NCBI GenBank assembly: GCA_964619485.1
Contig: CAZUCI010000022.1
Coordinates: forward strand, 1-38,496
DNA: 38,496 nucleotides
Reading direction: 5' to 3'
Origin: UBA2882 sp964619485
GTDB lineage: Bacteria; Bacillota; Clostridia; Lachnospirales; Lachnospiraceae
A program made the position numbers and the translations under genes. The number at the start of each line of letters is the position of its first letter. The stretch's first letter is position 1. This document shows positions 1 through 8,333 of this stretch, in pieces. The notes under the pieces are model-generated. The model was not told where the DNA came from and did no database searches. It was given only the letters and a program-made list of their open reading frames with translations.

Positions 1-1014
1 ATTGAATGGATGAATAAGCATTTTGAAAACAGAGAATCCATCATTTTATCCGTTCATCCTCACAATGACCGCGGTACCGGAGTGGCAAGCTCAGAGCTGG
101 CGTTGTTAGCAGGAGCCGACCGTGTGGAGGGAACCTTATTTGGAAATGGTGAGAGAACAGGTAATGTTGATGTTTTGAATATTGCATATAATATGTTTTC
201 TCAGGGAATCGACCCGGAGTTAAATATTGAGCACATTAATGATATTATTGAGATATATGAGAGATGCTGTAAGATTCCGATTCATCCAAGACATCCTTAT
301 GCTGGAAAGCTGGTATTTACTGCATTTTCCGGTTCTCATCAGGATGCGATCAACAAGGGCGTTAAGGCCATGAGAGAGCGTAACAGTGAAATCTGGCAGG
401 TGCCATATCTGCCAATTGATCCAGCAGATATCGGAAGAGAGTACGAGCCGATTGTTCGAATCAATTCCCAGTCCGGAAAGGGCGGCGTTGCCTTTGTTAT
501 GGATACCTACTTTGGCTTCAAGCTTCCAAAGGGTATGCATAAGGAATTCGCAAACGTTATCCAGAAAATTTCCGAGAAGCAGGGAGAGGTTTCACCGGAA
601 CAGATCATGGAAAAATTCCGCGAGGAATATCTGGATCGAAAAGAGCCAATTCATTTCAAACAGCTGCGTGTGGATGACTTAAGTGGTGTGATCCAGACAG
701 AGTTTGATACAAAGGTTACCGTTATGTACACTGACCATGGTGAGAAGAAATTCTTTGAGGCCGTGGGTAATGGACCTATCGATGCGGTTCAGCGTGGTGT
801 TCAGGAAGCACTTGGTGTGGCAATCAAGGTGTTAGATTACGAAGAGCATGCATTACAGAGTGGTTCCAATTCTCAGGCGGCTGCATATATCCATCTGTTA
901 GATAATGATGACGGAAGAGTTACCTACGGTGTTGGAGTTTCCAGTAATATTACAAGAGCATCTGTAAGAGCAATCTTCTCTGCCATTAATCGTTTAGGCC
1001 TTGGAGAAAAATAA
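1..1014 (+). CDS. leuA: 2-isopropylmalate synthase, C-terminal part (5' end outside window)
   Basis: This enzyme condenses acetyl-CoA with 2-oxoisovalerate in the first committed step of leucine synthesis in the cytoplasm. The reading frame is open from base 1 (Ile-Glu-Trp before the first Met at 10), so the gene begins upstream and its catalytic TIM-barrel N-terminus is missing. The sequence shows the metal-binding HPHNDRGTG motif near base 52, then ADRVEGTLFGNGERTGN, both hallmarks of LeuA. Roughly the last 120 residues form the C-terminal dimerisation and leucine-feedback domain, ending in TRASVRAIFSAINRLGLGEK. The arrangement resembles the long LeuA form of actinobacteria and yeast. The gene is housekeeping and marks the edge of the accessory glycan locus. 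The identification is secure. Confidence 0.97.
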   Translation: MEWMNKHFENRESIILSVHPHNDRGTGVASSELALLAGADRVEGTLFGNGERTGNVDVLNIAYNMFSQGIDPELNIEHINDIIEIYERCCKIPIHPRHPYAGKLVFTAFSGSHQDAINKGVKAMRERNSEIWQVPYLPIDPADIGREYEPIVRINSQSGKGGVAFVMDTYFGFKLPKGMHKEFANVIQKISEKQGEVSPEQIMEKFREEYLDRKEPIHFKQLRVDDLSGVIQTEFDTKVTVMYTDHGEKKFFEAVGNGPIDAVQRGVQEALGVAIKVLDYEEHALQSGSNSQAAAYIHLLDNDDGRVTYGVGVSSNITRASVRAIFSAINRLGLGEK

Positions 1015-1041
1015 GAATACCTGTTTTCGAGAGGAAAACCT

Positions 1042-1761
1042 ATGCTTCAAAAAATTTCTTGTTTTATAAAAAAATATGCGTTTTTGATACTGCCAATGTT
1101 AACCCTGCTATGTTTAGCAGGGTTTATTGGCAGTTATTTATTTCCCAATGAGGTACTGGATACCATAAAGGCAAATATGGTGGAGGAGGAAGGAGATACG
1201 GAATTTCTGTTACCGCTCTCCCAGGAAGAAAACAGCATTGGCTATGTGATGAAAACAACAGGGACACTTGCAATGAAAGGAATCCAGATTGGAATTTCCA
1301 AGCAGGGAGCAGAGCTTTTGGGAGAAACTCTGATTTACCGTGTTTATAAATTGGAGGATGAAAGCAGTGTGTCAGCCAACAGTCTGTCTGTGACCGGGAT
1401 GACGCCTGTCTTTGAGGGACGCTTCGACCTTGGGACCTGTATGGATGGACAATATCCATACCTGGCCTCTGACAACGAAAATCTCTGCAGTGGAACACTG
1501 TATATTACCTTTTCTTATGAAAAGGGAGACGGAACTGATACTGTAATTCCGGCTCTATATATGAATCATACAGTGCTTGAGCAGACAGGAACCTTTGTGG
1601 GTGGAGAAAGAACAGAAGGAACACTGAAAAGCAGCTATATTTATTCCCATGATACCTATCCGTTTCTGTATGACTGCCGTGTGCTGACCTTTGTTTTTCT
1701 GGCCGCATCCATGACGGTGGTTTATCCTCGAATGAGAAAAGGAGGAAAGCGACATGAATAA
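1042..1761 (+). CDS. Membrane-anchored protein with extracytoplasmic domain, function unknown
   Basis: I do not recognise a named family. The 239-residue protein has an N-terminal membrane segment (about 14-36), a likely extracytoplasmic region (about 40-208) rich in short alternating strands, and a second membrane segment (about 213-230) followed by a basic tail. This topology places the middle domain outside the cell. The start at 1042 is supported by GAGAGG seven to twelve bases upstream. The gene overlaps the next one by 8 bp and the pair is probably translationally coupled. The neighbour carries a similar-looking extracytoplasmic region, so the two may work as a pair. Codons 17-31 contain a strong inverted repeat, listed separately. 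Confidence 0.8.
   Translation: MLQKISCFIKKYAFLILPMLTLLCLAGFIGSYLFPNEVLDTIKANMVEEEGDTEFLLPLSQEENSIGYVMKTTGTLAMKGIQIGISKQGAELLGETLIYRVYKLEDESSVSANSLSVTGMTPVFEGRFDLGTCMDGQYPYLASDNENLCSGTLYITFSYEKGDGTDTVIPALYMNHTVLEQTGTFVGGERTEGTLKSSYIYSHDTYPFLYDCRVLTFVFLAASMTVVYPRMRKGGKRHE
1090..1133 (+). terminator. Intragenic hairpin, possible leuA terminator or attenuator
   Basis: Left arm CTGCCAAT (1090-1097) plus AACCCTGCT (1101-1109) pairs exactly with AGCAGGGTT (1116-1124) plus ATTGGCAG (1126-1133). This gives a 17-bp stem with a 3/1 internal loop and a 6-base hairpin loop. The following TTATTTATTT is T-rich but interrupted. The hairpin lies about 75 bp after the leuA stop and inside the first membrane segment of the next gene. 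It could attenuate read-through from leuA. The imperfect T tract makes termination strength uncertain. Confidence 0.45.
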
Positions 1762-3850
1762 GAGTCCATTCAGGAAAGCAATTATGATTCTGAGAGACCT
1801 CCTCTTTATACTGGTTGCTGCCGTTGCTTTAAATTTTATATTATTTAACAGACAGGCATTGTTTGAAGGATATGATGCAGAGACCTTTACCAATGCAGAG
1901 CATGATTTTGAGGTGGGAACCATAGATGCTTTGGCGCAGTTGTCAGCAGAGGAACAGCGGGCAATCGAAGTAGAACGTGACAATGCCAGAATGCTGGCAG
2001 AGTACAACGGAGAAGAATATGTAATACCAGAAGACTCTACCCTAGTGGAAGAGAATGGACTCATGTATCGCAGAGTAAAGCAGACAACTATTACCTTTAT
2101 GCTTGATCAAAAACGTTTTATCAAGAAGCTTGCACTGAAGGTTCCGGTGGAGGAAAGCAGTGGATATACTACCAGGCTTTTAGACCATGATGGAAACATA
2201 ATATCGGAAGGAATGTATTGCAGTATCAGTCCGAAGATTGGCGTTGGTGTAACGAATGTCGGGGAGCGGGCAGAAGGAATTCAGATTATTCTTATGACCG
2301 GTGAGACACCGGATTTGGATTCCTTATCGGTGACAGTATCCAATGATGCATCCATGAATCTTGTCAGGGTGTTATTTCTTTGGATCTGTATTTTCAGTAT
2401 ATGGCTTTTCATTAAGAACCGAAAAATGTTTGCAAGGAAGCCACAGTGGGCGTTTGCATTATTTGCATTTTTGCTGGGTGGAGTTTTAATTGGTGGAATC
2501 GGAACCAATCAGGTAAGCTATGACGAATACGTACATGCCAAAAGTGCCTATAAGCTTTCCTTTGGCGCTACTATTGAGACAACGGAGGCCGCCATGCAGA
2601 TGGTGGGGAATACGCTCCCGTTTTTTAATAATCCGGAGGAACGCATGCTGGTGGAGGCCTATGAGGACCAGATGAACGATCCTGATTATATTGCACCTGA
2701 TATTGGTCATCAGAGCAGACTTCCCAGAGCGGAAACAAGAGTGTATTATCCCATGGCAGCAGGCTTCTGGCTTGGAAGGAAGCTCTCTGTTGGATTCGCT
2801 GATATGGTTGCACTGGCAAAGCTTGGAAATCTGATCTGTTACATCGCGATTGTGTTCTGGGCTGTGAAAAAGGCAAAGGGCTATGGAACGCTTGTGGCAG
2901 GTATCGGACTTTTGCCTAATAATATCTTTATTGCATCAGCGCTGTCCTATGATGCGCTGGTTACCTCCTGCTTATTGTTTGGCTATGTGCTTGCACTGAA
3001 TGCCATTCTGGAGCCGGATGAAAAAATGAAGCCGGTAGATACAACGCTTATGCTGCTGGCCTTTGTTGTGGGCTGCCTGTCAAAGCCTGTTTATATAGTG
3101 ATGGTACTTATCCTGCTGTTTCTTCCAGGGAAAAAGTTTCAAAACCGGGTTATGGAGATTGTCTTTAAGGGAGCCCTGTGCATTCTGGCATTCTTCATGA
3201 TTTATAATATCTTTTTCCCAACGCCGGTTGCAGGCGGGGATTATCAGCTTGTAAGCAATGCCGCATATTCCGGAGACAAGAGAAATATGGGCACCAGTAC
3301 CACAGGCCAGATACAGTATATTTTGGCAAATCCATTGGCATATACCAGAACACTGCTGGGAGAAATGTTTGGAATGCTCGGTTCCTATACAATTGGAAGA
3401 GTACCCTTTGTGGGCTATGCATACTTGGGAACGGCTGGTTTTGCAGTGAACTGGCTGATGATTCTTTTGGGAATTTTTGCGGCAGTCTTTGCAAATATGA
3501 AGCAAAAGATTGGAACAATGTTTACCTGGATGAATAATCTGATGAATTTTGGAGTGGCTGCTATTGTATTTTCTTCCATGTATATTTCCTACACAACAGT
3601 AGGCAGTGAAAATATTCTCGGCGTTCAGGGAAGATATTTTATTCCCCTGTTTCTTCCGTTCCTGAGCTGCTTTTTGGGCATGACATTTGGAAAAAGCAGT
3701 AAAATGGTAAAAGTGCGGGAAAAAATACAGATATTAAGAGTAAAGCTAAATGATGAGCGGGCAATCTATGGAAAAATAATCTTTGCAGTTATGACTGCTG
3801 TCAATTTATATATGACCTGGAAGCTGGTTGTTTTGCCGTTGAATGTATAA
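1754..3850 (+). CDS. DUF2142 family polytopic membrane protein (glycosyltransferase-like)
   Basis: The 698-residue protein has one membrane segment near 14-31, an extracytoplasmic domain of about 170 residues (about 40-207), and then about ten more membrane segments. The segment from VSYDEYVHAKSAYKLSFG onward, with DIGHQSRLPRAETRVYYP in a long loop and LSKPVYIVMVLILLFLPGKK later, fits DUF2142, a family of GT-C-like proteins common in surface-polysaccharide loci. The acidic YDEY after the second membrane segment sits where GT-C enzymes place their catalytic acid. The role is inferred: transfer of a lipid-linked sugar, or polymerisation, outside the membrane. GGAGG at 1741-1745 supports the start. 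The gene overlaps the upstream gene by 8 bp. Confidence 0.82.
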   Translation: MNKSPFRKAIMILRDLLFILVAAVALNFILFNRQALFEGYDAETFTNAEHDFEVGTIDALAQLSAEEQRAIEVERDNARMLAEYNGEEYVIPEDSTLVEENGLMYRRVKQTTITFMLDQKRFIKKLALKVPVEESSGYTTRLLDHDGNIISEGMYCSISPKIGVGVTNVGERAEGIQIILMTGETPDLDSLSVTVSNDASMNLVRVLFLWICIFSIWLFIKNRKMFARKPQWAFALFAFLLGGVLIGGIGTNQVSYDEYVHAKSAYKLSFGATIETTEAAMQMVGNTLPFFNNPEERMLVEAYEDQMNDPDYIAPDIGHQSRLPRAETRVYYPMAAGFWLGRKLSVGFADMVALAKLGNLICYIAIVFWAVKKAKGYGTLVAGIGLLPNNIFIASALSYDALVTSCLLFGYVLALNAILEPDEKMKPVDTTLMLLAFVVGCLSKPVYIVMVLILLFLPGKKFQNRVMEIVFKGALCILAFFMIYNIFFPTPVAGGDYQLVSNAAYSGDKRNMGTSTTGQIQYILANPLAYTRTLLGEMFGMLGSYTIGRVPFVGYAYLGTAGFAVNWLMILLGIFAAVFANMKQKIGTMFTWMNNLMNFGVAAIVFSSMYISYTTVGSENILGVQGRYFIPLFLPFLSCFLGMTFGKSSKMVKVREKIQILRVKLNDERAIYGKIIFAVMTAVNLYMTWKLVVLPLNV

Positions 3851-3894
3851 GAGCTGCCTGATATGTTCCATAAGGGAAGGAAAGGAGAAAGACT

Positions 3895-4905
3895 ATGATC
3901 AGTGTAATTGTGCCGGTTTATAAAAGTGAAAAAACACTGGAGCGATGCGTGAATTCACTGCTGGCTCAAAGTGACAGGAACCTTGAAATTCTGCTGGTTG
4001 TGGACGGACCTCCGGATGGCTCGGGACTGCTGGCCGAAAAGCTTGCAGAGAGAGACACAAGAATCAGAGTCATAAATCAGGAAAATATGGGTGTTTCCAG
4101 AGCCAGAAACAGAGGAATCAAAGAGGCAAGGGGAGAGTATATCCGCTTTGTGGACAGTGATGATTATGTTTCTAAGGACTCCAATGAGGTGATGCTGCAC
4201 TTTCTGCAGGAAAAGCAGTGTGATATGGTAATTGCCGGTTATCATCATCTTTATTTTGGCCGTGATATTTTGAAAAACCCTGAGAGGGCGGTCTATGCTT
4301 TGAACCAGGTGGAAGCCTGGGACAAAGAGAAATTTTTGAAGCTTTACCTCAATGGATATTTGAATATGCCCTGGAATAAGCTGTACAAAAGAGAAATTGT
4401 CGGGGAAGGGTTCCCTGTCGATTTGAATCTGGGAGAAGATCTCTGCTTTAATGAGGATTGCATTTTAAAGGCAGAGAAAATTGGGGTGCTGGATTATCCC
4501 GTATGCAATTATATTCAGGATGACAGAGGGACAACACTTTCAACCAGAAAACGTATGGATAAAATTCCCATTGCCTTCCGCCTGTTTAAAAAGAGCACGG
4601 AGTTCTTTGAAAAACTGCAGCTTCCGGATGGAAACATGCCTGCCACAAAGGTGGTAATGGAGTTTTTGGATGATTTGGAATCTCTGGCCTTTGATCGGGA
4701 AATGAATGCCGGGGAAAAAAGAGAAGTCATTCATCAATACGAGAATGCGCTGGAACAGCTGGGCGATAAGGGCAACACACCCAGGCTTTCACTCCTTGAC
4801 TATCGGATTATTTTTTGGTTTTATAAAAGGAAGAGGACAAAGGCTGTGTATCTTTTGATACATTTGCGTGGATGGATTGTGACACTGTTAAAAAAACGAG
4901 GATGA
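3895..4905 (+). CDS. Glycosyltransferase family 2
   Basis: This 336-residue protein has a GT-A fold of the GT2 family. ISVIVPVYKSEKTLERCVNS opens the nucleotide-binding domain, VSRARNRGIKEARGEYI follows, and FVDSDDY (DxD acids near 87-90) binds the metal and nucleotide sugar. The C-terminal third (from about 150) carries the MPWNKLYKREI and GEDLCFNEDC segments seen in cytoplasmic GT2 enzymes of capsule and teichoic-acid loci. It probably adds a hexose or hexosamine to the lipid-linked repeat. Donor and acceptor cannot be read from sequence. A strong AAAGGAG site precedes the ATG. The next gene begins 3 bp after its stop and also starts with a GT2 domain. Confidence 0.93.
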   Translation: MISVIVPVYKSEKTLERCVNSLLAQSDRNLEILLVVDGPPDGSGLLAEKLAERDTRIRVINQENMGVSRARNRGIKEARGEYIRFVDSDDYVSKDSNEVMLHFLQEKQCDMVIAGYHHLYFGRDILKNPERAVYALNQVEAWDKEKFLKLYLNGYLNMPWNKLYKREIVGEGFPVDLNLGEDLCFNEDCILKAEKIGVLDYPVCNYIQDDRGTTLSTRKRMDKIPIAFRLFKKSTEFFEKLQLPDGNMPATKVVMEFLDDLESLAFDREMNAGEKREVIHQYENALEQLGDKGNTPRLSLLDYRIIFWFYKRKRTKAVYLLIHLRGWIVTLLKKRG

Positions 4906-4908
4906 TGT

Positions 4909-7461
4909 ATGAAGGATTGTGTATCTGTAATTGTTCCAATCTATAAGGTTGAGGCCTATTTAAAAAGAGCGGTTGCCTCTATTTGCAGACAGACCTATGA
5001 AAACCTGGAAATCATACTGGTGGAGGATGGAAGTCCGGACCGGTGCGGTGAATTATGTGAGGAGCTTGCAAAGGAAGACAATCGAATAAAGGTAATCCAC
5101 AAAGAAAATGGTGGACTTTCTGATGCCAGAAACGCAGGGCTGGATGTGGCAACGGGTAAATACATTGCCTTTGTGGACAGCGATGATTACATTGCTGTCG
5201 ATTTTGTGGAAAAGCTTGTGACAGCACTGGAGGAAAACGCAGCTGATGTTGCCATGTGTTCTTACGCTGTAACCACCTCTCTGGAGCTGGATGATGAAAT
5301 CTTTAACAGTAAGGGTACAGCGAATGGAATAGAGAGTAGAACAAAGAGCGAAACAGAGAGTGAAACAAAGAGTGGAATAGAAATCTGTGACACAAGAGAA
5401 CTTCTGCTGAATATGTACGATGCAAAGCATCAGGACGCCACATACTTCATTGTTTCCTGGAACAAAATCTATAAAGCATCCCTATGGAAGGATATCCGCT
5501 TCCCCAAGGGGAAAATCCATGAGGATGAAGCCACAACCTATAAAATATATGATAAGGCCGGGAAGGGTGTTTACCTCCACGAACCATTATATGGCTATTT
5601 TTCAGCACCGGAAAGCATTACCCGTGCAAAATTCAACCTGAAACGTCTCGACTGGATGGATGCACTGACTGACCGCATCGCTTTTTTTGAAGAAAAGGGG
5701 GAAGAGGAGTTAGCTGCATGTGCCAGAAAAGCGAGAGCGGATGCTGCTATTCACTACTATTATCCTTTAAAAGAAGAACTTCCTGAATGCAGGGAGGAAC
5801 GCAGACAACTGAAGCACTATGTTTTGGAGGAGGCTGGAAGCTTAAATATCGGGCGGCTTGGTTATCTGATTTTCCTGATTTCGGCTCCTCTTTACCGTAT
5901 TATAACTGCGATAGACAGAGGAAAAAAGGAGAGACTCTATCAGTTTCTTTTTGTGGTTCTGTCGCTGTGGCTTGCTTTTTTGTGTTTTTATAAGCTGGAT
6001 GTAAAGTATGTGGACCCCTGGGATGAGGCCAGACATGGTGTCAATGCCTATGAAATGCAAAGAGAGGGCAGGCTTGTTGAGAGCACCTATCTGTACGAGA
6101 CCGATTACTATAATTTGAAGCCGCCGATGAGTATGTGGATGCTGATGCTGTCCATGAAGCTCTTTGGCAGTAACGTGTTTGCACTGCGTTTCCCATCGGC
6201 ACTGTGTTATCTGATTCTTGCCCTTGTAACGGCAGGATTTTTGCGAAAGCGTTATGGAACAGCCTGTGCACTGGTCTGTCTGGCCTTTTTCAGTGCCAAT
6301 ACAACTCCGTTTCTGGCTCATATGATTCGTGCCGGAGATGCGGACAGTCTGTATGTCCTGATCTTTACGCTTGCCATGCTTGCGATGCTGAAAATCCGGG
6401 AAAAACAGGAAAATCTGTACTGGTGCGGCTTTCTGTTTGCCTTGGCTTTTTTGACAAAGAGCTACCATGCAGGAGTTATTGCTGTTATTGGCGGGCTGTA
6501 TCTGCTTATCACAGGGGAATTAAAGCGCATGAAGCTTGTAACCTGGGTGAAATTTGCATTGTCTGCAGGGATTCCGCTGGTCGTATGGGCATTGCTGCGG
6601 TTTAGGGTTGATGGTCTGCAGTTTTTTAAGGAAATGATTCTGACAGATGTTCTGGGAAGGAGTGGAAAGGGATTTGGCAGCAACGAGGCCGGATTCTCCT
6701 ATTATTTCTCTTATTATCTGGGTGGAATGAGTGGGAGAGTACAGGTTTATCTTGTTGTGCTTCTCGGTCTGCTTGCAGCCGGAATCTATCTGCTGGTTAA
6801 GAATAAAAGGATTTCGGGTAATTTTATTCCGAAGAATGAAGCCGGAGAGAGAACAAAGCGGGATATAACAGGCTTTGCCCTGTGGATATTGGTTCCAACA
6901 CTGATGTTTTCTGCCGTTTCAACCAAACTGCTGTGGTATCTCTATCCTGTTCTTACAGCGCTTCTTGTGGCGGCAGCGGTTCTGCTGGGAAGTATCATTC
7001 AGTCAGAGAAAACCTCCGGAACAGTGCGGGAATGTGTCACCTTTGTTACCTTTATGGGAGCAATGTACTTTTCCGTGATTATTCTTGGAACGATTTGGAA
7101 TTATGGAATCAATGGAAATCAGATCAATGAATTTCAGATGCTGATTCGCGATACAGCAGCTGTACAGAAATATGATGGTATGGATGCCTATATGGTTTTG
7201 GATTCGGACAATCCGGAGGAGCCATATAACACAAAATGGGCGGGGCAGGATGTATTTGTGGCAGAGGCTTATGGAGATTACATGTGTAAGCAGGGCGGAA
7301 GTGATGCGCTGTTTGAAAATTTTGCTGCAAATAAAAAAATGCTGCTTTTTACCACAGCAGCATTTTATGAATCAAATCTGATGCCAATCATGGATTCCAA
7401 AGGCCTGATGCCGGAGCTGCTTGCCAGCCGGGATATCTATGTGGCAGTTCTGATTGAATAG
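4909..7461 (+). CDS. Bifunctional fusion: GT2 domain plus GT-C (ArnT/PMT-like) membrane domain
   Basis: The 850-residue protein joins two enzyme types. Residues 1-310 are a GT2 domain (VSVIVPIYKVEAYLKRAVAS, then FVDSDDY with acids 90-93, then ISWNKIY-type and KIHEDEATTYK segments). Residues about 318-335 form one hydrophobic segment. Residues 345-770 form a GT39/ArnT-like polytopic domain with WDEARHG (371-377) in its first outside loop, where PMT and ArnT proteins keep the catalytic acid, followed by YNLKPPMSMWMLMLSMKLFG. The last 80 residues look extracytoplasmic. The GT2 part carries a low-complexity tract at 139-158 built from 12-bp repeats. One possibility is that it makes a lipid-linked sugar inside and uses it outside. 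A second is two separate steps joined by fusion. The 3-bp spacing shows coupling with the previous GT2 gene. Confidence 0.88.
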   Translation: MKDCVSVIVPIYKVEAYLKRAVASICRQTYENLEIILVEDGSPDRCGELCEELAKEDNRIKVIHKENGGLSDARNAGLDVATGKYIAFVDSDDYIAVDFVEKLVTALEENAADVAMCSYAVTTSLELDDEIFNSKGTANGIESRTKSETESETKSGIEICDTRELLLNMYDAKHQDATYFIVSWNKIYKASLWKDIRFPKGKIHEDEATTYKIYDKAGKGVYLHEPLYGYFSAPESITRAKFNLKRLDWMDALTDRIAFFEEKGEEELAACARKARADAAIHYYYPLKEELPECREERRQLKHYVLEEAGSLNIGRLGYLIFLISAPLYRIITAIDRGKKERLYQFLFVVLSLWLAFLCFYKLDVKYVDPWDEARHGVNAYEMQREGRLVESTYLYETDYYNLKPPMSMWMLMLSMKLFGSNVFALRFPSALCYLILALVTAGFLRKRYGTACALVCLAFFSANTTPFLAHMIRAGDADSLYVLIFTLAMLAMLKIREKQENLYWCGFLFALAFLTKSYHAGVIAVIGGLYLLITGELKRMKLVTWVKFALSAGIPLVVWALLRFRVDGLQFFKEMILTDVLGRSGKGFGSNEAGFSYYFSYYLGGMSGRVQVYLVVLLGLLAAGIYLLVKNKRISGNFIPKNEAGERTKRDITGFALWILVPTLMFSAVSTKLLWYLYPVLTALLVAAAVLLGSIIQSEKTSGTVRECVTFVTFMGAMYFSVIILGTIWNYGINGNQINEFQMLIRDTAAVQKYDGMDAYMVLDSDNPEEPYNTKWAGQDVFVAEAYGDYMCKQGGSDALFENFAANKKMLLFTTAAFYESNLMPIMDSKGLMPELLASRDIYVAVLIE
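5323..5382 (+). repeat. Five 12-bp in-frame tandem units in the GT2/GT-C fusion gene
   Basis: Units of 12 bp (such as AGTAGAACAAAG, AGCGAAACAGAG, AGTGAAACAAAG) run from 5323 to 5382 and encode Ser-x-Thr/Ile-Lys/Glu tetrapeptides. The tract sits in the GT2 domain between the donor-binding half and the acceptor half. Being a multiple of three, copy-number change would keep the frame. Confidence 0.8.
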
Positions 7462-7471
7462 CTGTTCTTTT

Positions 7472-8266
7472 TTAAAGCTCTTCTCCGGCTATAGTTTTGG
7501 GGATATGGTGCATGTCTGCAGCGATATCAGTAAAGGAAGAAAAGTAGCTTCCGATGATTTTGTTTGTGGAAGCAAGGCAGAAGAGGTCTAACAGCGCATC
7601 CTGAATACCGACGACGCTTGCCCTGGATAAATCACGCTCCTCATTGGAAATGATTTTTCCGGGGAATTTTTTTCGCAGAAGGGCTTCTTCGCTGCGGTCG
7701 TCTGTTGCCAGATAAAACATGGTATCCGGATTGGAGAGAAGCTCTTTTTCCATGGAGGAGATAAAAGCATCCGTGGAGCTTTTTCCAATGGCAGGTTTGT
7801 TGTCCGTCCGCCGGATATGCACACCCACCGAGGCGGCTCCAAGCTCTTTACATTTCAGGTCAATTCTTTTCTGCAGTTCATCGGTTGGAATAAAGGAATC
7901 ATATTCGTGACAGGGATAAAAATGCTCCTCTGTCGAAATGTAGGTTCTTTTCTTTAAGCTTTTTTCAAAAGATTCCTCCAGAGTGCCATCTCCCTTGTGA
8001 GCGCGGAGCGTGGCATTATCCACAAAGCTTCCAAAAGCCATGGAGGACAGCTGGAGCCACAGCTTTCGAAGGTTCCATTTAGATGATATATTAATAACTC
8101 TGAAGCTGTCTGCTTTTTGAAAAAGCTTTTCAAAGGAGCAACCAAGCTCCGGGTTGATAAACCAGATGACGGTAAGAGCTTCTCCGCGTTTTTTGGCCAG
8201 TATCCGCGCGGAATTAATGGCTCTCATTCTATTGCACAAACCACCGATAGGTTGTATTATTAACAT
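7472..8266 (-). CDS. GT23/O-fucosyltransferase-like glycosyltransferase
   Basis: The 264-residue protein opens with MLIIQPIGGLCNRMRAI, the GG-x-x-NR pattern at the N-terminus of NodZ/POFUT-type and alpha-1,2-fucosyltransferase-type GT-B enzymes. It carries VGVHIRRTD at 148-155, the H-x-R-R-x-D donor-phosphate motif of that group. Late segments (MFYLATDDRSEE, DALLDLFCLAST, IGSYFSSFTDIA) match the conserved C-terminal half, where the donor nucleotide binds. Cytoplasmic transfer of fucose or a related deoxyhexose is the best guess from the fold, but the donor is not proven. It is the only minus-strand gene in the first 25 kb. Its stop is 10 bp from the fusion gene's stop, and it is read divergently from the GT4 gene. 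Confidence 0.75.
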   Translation of the reverse strand: MLIIQPIGGLCNRMRAINSARILAKKRGEALTVIWFINPELGCSFEKLFQKADSFRVINISSKWNLRKLWLQLSSMAFGSFVDNATLRAHKGDGTLEESFEKSLKKRTYISTEEHFYPCHEYDSFIPTDELQKRIDLKCKELGAASVGVHIRRTDNKPAIGKSSTDAFISSMEKELLSNPDTMFYLATDDRSEEALLRKKFPGKIISNEERDLSRASVVGIQDALLDLFCLASTNKIIGSYFSSFTDIAADMHHIPKTIAGEEL

Positions 8267-8269
8267 GAC

Positions 8270-8299
8270 TTGTCCTACTTTCTGCCAATGGCATATGAT
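8270..8299 (+). promoter_or_regulatory. Putative sigma-A promoter for the GT4-led operon
   Basis: TTGTCC (8270-8275), an 18-bp spacer and TATGAT (8294-8299) lie upstream of the GT4 gene in the divergent gap. The match to consensus is fair (4/6 and 5/6). Confidence 0.45.
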
Positions 8300-8305
8300 A
8301 GGCTA

Positions 8306-8314
8306 ATTATAACA
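8306..8314 (-). promoter_or_regulatory. Putative extended -10 promoter for the GT23-like gene
   Basis: On the minus strand the sequence TGTTATAAT is a perfect TATAAT box with the upstream TG of an extended -10 element. It is placed to start a transcript about 33 bases before the ATG at 8266. No convincing -35 box was seen. Confidence 0.5.
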
Positions 8315-8333
8315 GAAAACAGTGAGAGCGTAT

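Noticed and set aside
1029..1049. Small hairpin over the ribosome site of the 1042 gene
   Set aside because: GTTTTC and GAAAAC can pair, but the stem is only six A/T-rich pairs, too weak to claim regulation.
5842..6468. Minus-strand open frame of 208 codons
   Set aside because: It is antisense to the GT-C half of the fusion gene, with low-complexity Gln/Lys/His composition typical of a shadow frame.
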